Source: Metaphire vulgaris (taxonomy: Eukaryota > Annelida > Clitellata > Crassiclitellata > Megascolecidae). Taken from it: 64,000 nt of DNA. Shown here one piece after another: positions 61,448 through 64,000 of the stretch. Position 1 is the first letter of the stretch. Every line of letters begins with the position of its first letter. The position numbers and the translations under genes are program-made. Location of the stretch: positions 21,563,922 to 21,627,921 of the forward strand of contig CM030834.1 in NCBI GenBank assembly GCA_018105865.1, in the 5' to 3' direction. Under the pieces are notes generated by a model. That model was not told the DNA's origin, ran no database searches, and was given only the letters and a program-made list of their open reading frames with translations.

Positions 61448-61823
61448 CAGCGGTTCTCAACCTGTGGGTCGCGACCCCGATGGGGGTCGAAAATATGATT
61501 TGCCAGGGGTCGCCTGAAACCTTTGGAAATATGGGGTTGTCTCTTTTTTTGATGCGCAAAACTTGTAATTGTACAAAATTTTCCCATTGGTAGTTACTAG
61601 TTTTTTTTTTTACTATAATTGTCATTCGAGGATAGACATTGGAGACAATTATTGAATAATAATGATTTCGAGCATTTTAATTGTCGTAGCATTATTATTT
61701 TTTAGCAGTTTACATGATGAACGAAAGTGATTTTACGGTTGGGGGTCGCCACATCATGGGGAATTGAATTGAAGGGGTCGCGGCACTATAAAGGTTGAGA
61801 ACCATAAAGGTTGAGAACCGCTG
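61448..61823. mobile_element. hAT-like MITE, 376 bp
   Basis: The 15-bp terminal repeats CAGCGGTTCTCAACC are perfect. The flanks ATCTATAC and ATCTATAA match at 7 of 8. The subterminal GTGGGTCGCGACCCC is a short palindrome. The last 15 bases are partly duplicated. Confidence 0.9.
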
Positions 61824-63374
61824 ATCTATAAAAACTGTTATCTTGCATCTCGACAGTTCATTGCCACAATGATGACAACATGGCTTTGAAATTTTTCATT
61901 AAAAGCTCACCACACAATCTATGCCATTGTGTGAAGATAATGGTGCATGCACTGTGTGCAATGTCTTCTTGATAACGGGGAATATAAATTCATCAACAGC
62001 TAATGATGCATTAATAACATATGTCATGTGATGCTGTTGAATTAGAGGTATAAAAATCTGAATTAAACTACATCAAATTGAAACCAATGAAGCTGTCTCA
62101 AAAAAGTTATAAGAAACTGACCCTAATTTAATACATATAGTGCCCAATTGTTACTGACAGATAGTAACAGTGAGATATTTGGATGAATTAAAAGCACTAG
62201 CTAATAAATGCCTTTGTTTATTAGAACTGTTGCTCTGAATATGCAGGATCATTGATAGTCCTGTCATCATTAAAAAGCCATTTGTTTACAAGCCATGCCT
62301 CAATAATTTAGCCCTACACTAAAAGTACACATGACAAAGACTTAGATTTCCCACATTAATTCAGTCCGGTATATTTGACGCTGCATCTGTTATCATTATT
62401 GTCATTGTGTGTTTATTGGTGTCCAGTAGTCTCTAACACAATCCAATCACACACACACCCACACCCACGCACACAATAGCAAAGCAGACAACAGCATCAT
62501 ATAAATTGCCCTGATTAATTACTCACAGTGGTCCCAACTGGCTCAAGGTCCGTGATCTATTTTACTCACATAATTTTCATGAAAATAATTAAATTCTGCA
62601 TCTGAGCCGTGCAAATTTTGCGCACTTGCACAAACACAGCATACAAATTATTACATTGATCAAAGCAATTTTATAACATTATTTCAAAATGCCTTTCAAA
62701 TGCTTTGCCCAATACATCTGCCTATTCCTTGTTCCTTAGAAATTATACAAAGTCATCAAAGTTTTAATGGTCAATTGATATTGAACAAAACACAGGCACT
62801 AGTAATATTATTCTTAATCGGTCCTATTAAAGTTTTATTTTTTCAGTCACTGTGTTCTCTTTTAATTCTCATTTTCAAGTGCTCAGCATTCAAATCAGCA
62901 TTTGGAATCTGGGCAAACCATAGTCTCCATTAACCAGTTCAAGTTTCATCATAAAGCTGCAGCTTGGAGAGTTTAAACAGATGAAACTGTTTTGACAGCA
63001 GCAGAATAGCTGTATAGGCTTTTTTACAGTAAAAGCCACAGCAGTGGTTGTCAAATGCCTGTCCAGAAAGGAAGTTTTATAAAGCGATTCGGATTGTAGG
63101 CCAAAAGAGCTGAATTGGCCATCACAGACTTCACTTGAAGCAGTAAAGGTGCACAAGGAGAGACAGTCTTCTAAATATTAAACTTCAGTTAGGTAATCAC
63201 AAAGAAAGTTTGTCATGATATTCCAACTCCAAATAAACATGATTATCAGTAACAAATATTCCAGCTACAATGTGCATTCTAACAATATCCACTTGGACAA
63301 TATTATGATTTGCAAAATATCAGCATCTGAAATGAAACATGAAGGCTGTAATGCTACACATGTCTCGGGCAGCT

Positions 63375-63482
63375 TGTGGTCAAAGTCTGGCCTGGCTCTA
63401 ATTCTACTTGGATTTGGTGCGCTGTCGGATGATGCCCTGGGCATTATGATAGTGGCACTATAGAAGTTGATTGATTGATTGA
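63375..63482 (+). mobile_element. Non-LTR retrotransposon 3' tail with (GATT)n
   Basis: Third copy of the tail family (GGATTTGGTGCGC, GATGCCCTGGGCATTATGAT, TATAGAAG, then a TTGA tail). Confidence 0.65.
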
Positions 63483-64000
63483 AAGTCAGGAAGCAATCAT
63501 AGACAGGTCAGTCAATTCATGCAAGAAATGCATAAAGAAACAGAGTTTTGGATGACAATGTCATACAGCAATAAATGAAATAGTGTATTAAACAGAAAAG
63601 AAAAGCAACGGGTATTTAGATAACAACCAGATATGCATTTATATCATGGCAATGCCTATATAATTCTGTAGTTAAAGAATTCTAGAGAGAACATGTCTAT
63701 ATAAAGCACACAAATATACAGGGTATCACAATACAACACAAACAATAGCAAAGAGTGACTTCACAGTATAAAATTTAATTGCTACAATTCGAGATTATCG
63801 TAGACCATAAGTGTAAGAGTAATAATGGCCGGTGTGGAAACCACAAGTGAACTATATGTAATCCACTAGAGACTGAATTCTATAACTAACACAGTGAGGA
63901 AGATGACAATAGCGCTTATCGGATAACCACATTATAGTTAAAATTAGAATCGGGAATCAGGTCACGCGCACTGCGCATGCAAATGTGGACAGTAAATGGT

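Larger units (their letters stand above)
57053..64000 (-). other. BICC1 upstream intron (no exon seen)
   Basis: I looked for the N-terminal Bicaudal-C segment and did not find it, so the first exon(s) lie beyond the window. The stretch holds retrotransposon tails (58180-58301, 63375-63482), a SINE (58595-58859), a 19-bp tandem repeat (58913-58990), hAT-like elements (60671-60848, 61448-61823) and a short (GA)n (59145-59186). The rest is A+T-rich unique-looking sequence. Confidence 0.6.

Overview
The window is animal genomic DNA. Every convincing gene is split by GT-AG introns, and the rest is dominated by microsatellites, tRNA-derived SINEs, non-LTR retrotransposon fragments and short DNA transposons. 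The proteins look like those of an invertebrate bilaterian with vertebrate-like intron density, either a lophotrochozoan or an invertebrate deuterostome. I cannot name the species from sequence alone.

Three genes are supported, all on the minus strand. (1) The first coding exon of a dachshund (DACH) transcriptional co-regulator lies at 4005-4663. It ends at a splice donor, and its remaining exons lie beyond the left edge. (2) A complete five-exon gene for mitochondrial ATP synthase subunit d (ATP5PD) spans 23478-27294 and encodes 172 residues. (3) Twenty coding exons of a Bicaudal-C (BICC1) RNA-binding protein span 30589-57052. They run from just before the first KH domain to the stop codon, and the N-terminal exon(s) lie beyond 64000. 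The exon chain keeps one reading frame throughout, except for one break in exon 14 (around 33740-33774). That break is either a 35-nt micro-intron or a 1-bp frameshift.

Layout: 1-4004 is dach intron 1. The interval 3860-5660 is CpG-rich and holds dach exon 1 and probably its promoter. The interval 5.7-23.4 kb is a gene-free stretch between dach and ATP5PD, rich in triplet microsatellites and transposons, with a local 0.7-kb tandem array at 20.4-21.1 kb. ATP5PD follows at 23.4-27.3 kb. The BICC1 3' UTR/intergenic region is 27.3-30.6 kb, and BICC1 exons and introns occupy 30.6-57.1 kb. From 57.1 to 64 kb is upstream BICC1 intron.

The three genes have unrelated jobs: transcription control, respiration, and mRNA localisation and translation control. 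They do not form an operon-like unit. I found no undescribed multi-gene system. The most notable non-genic content is a crowd of at least eleven non-autonomous hAT-like elements with readable 8-bp target duplications (seven exact). There are also four 71-77-bp TTAA-flanked mini-elements and an inverted-repeat element with a telomere-like (TTAGGG-type) core.
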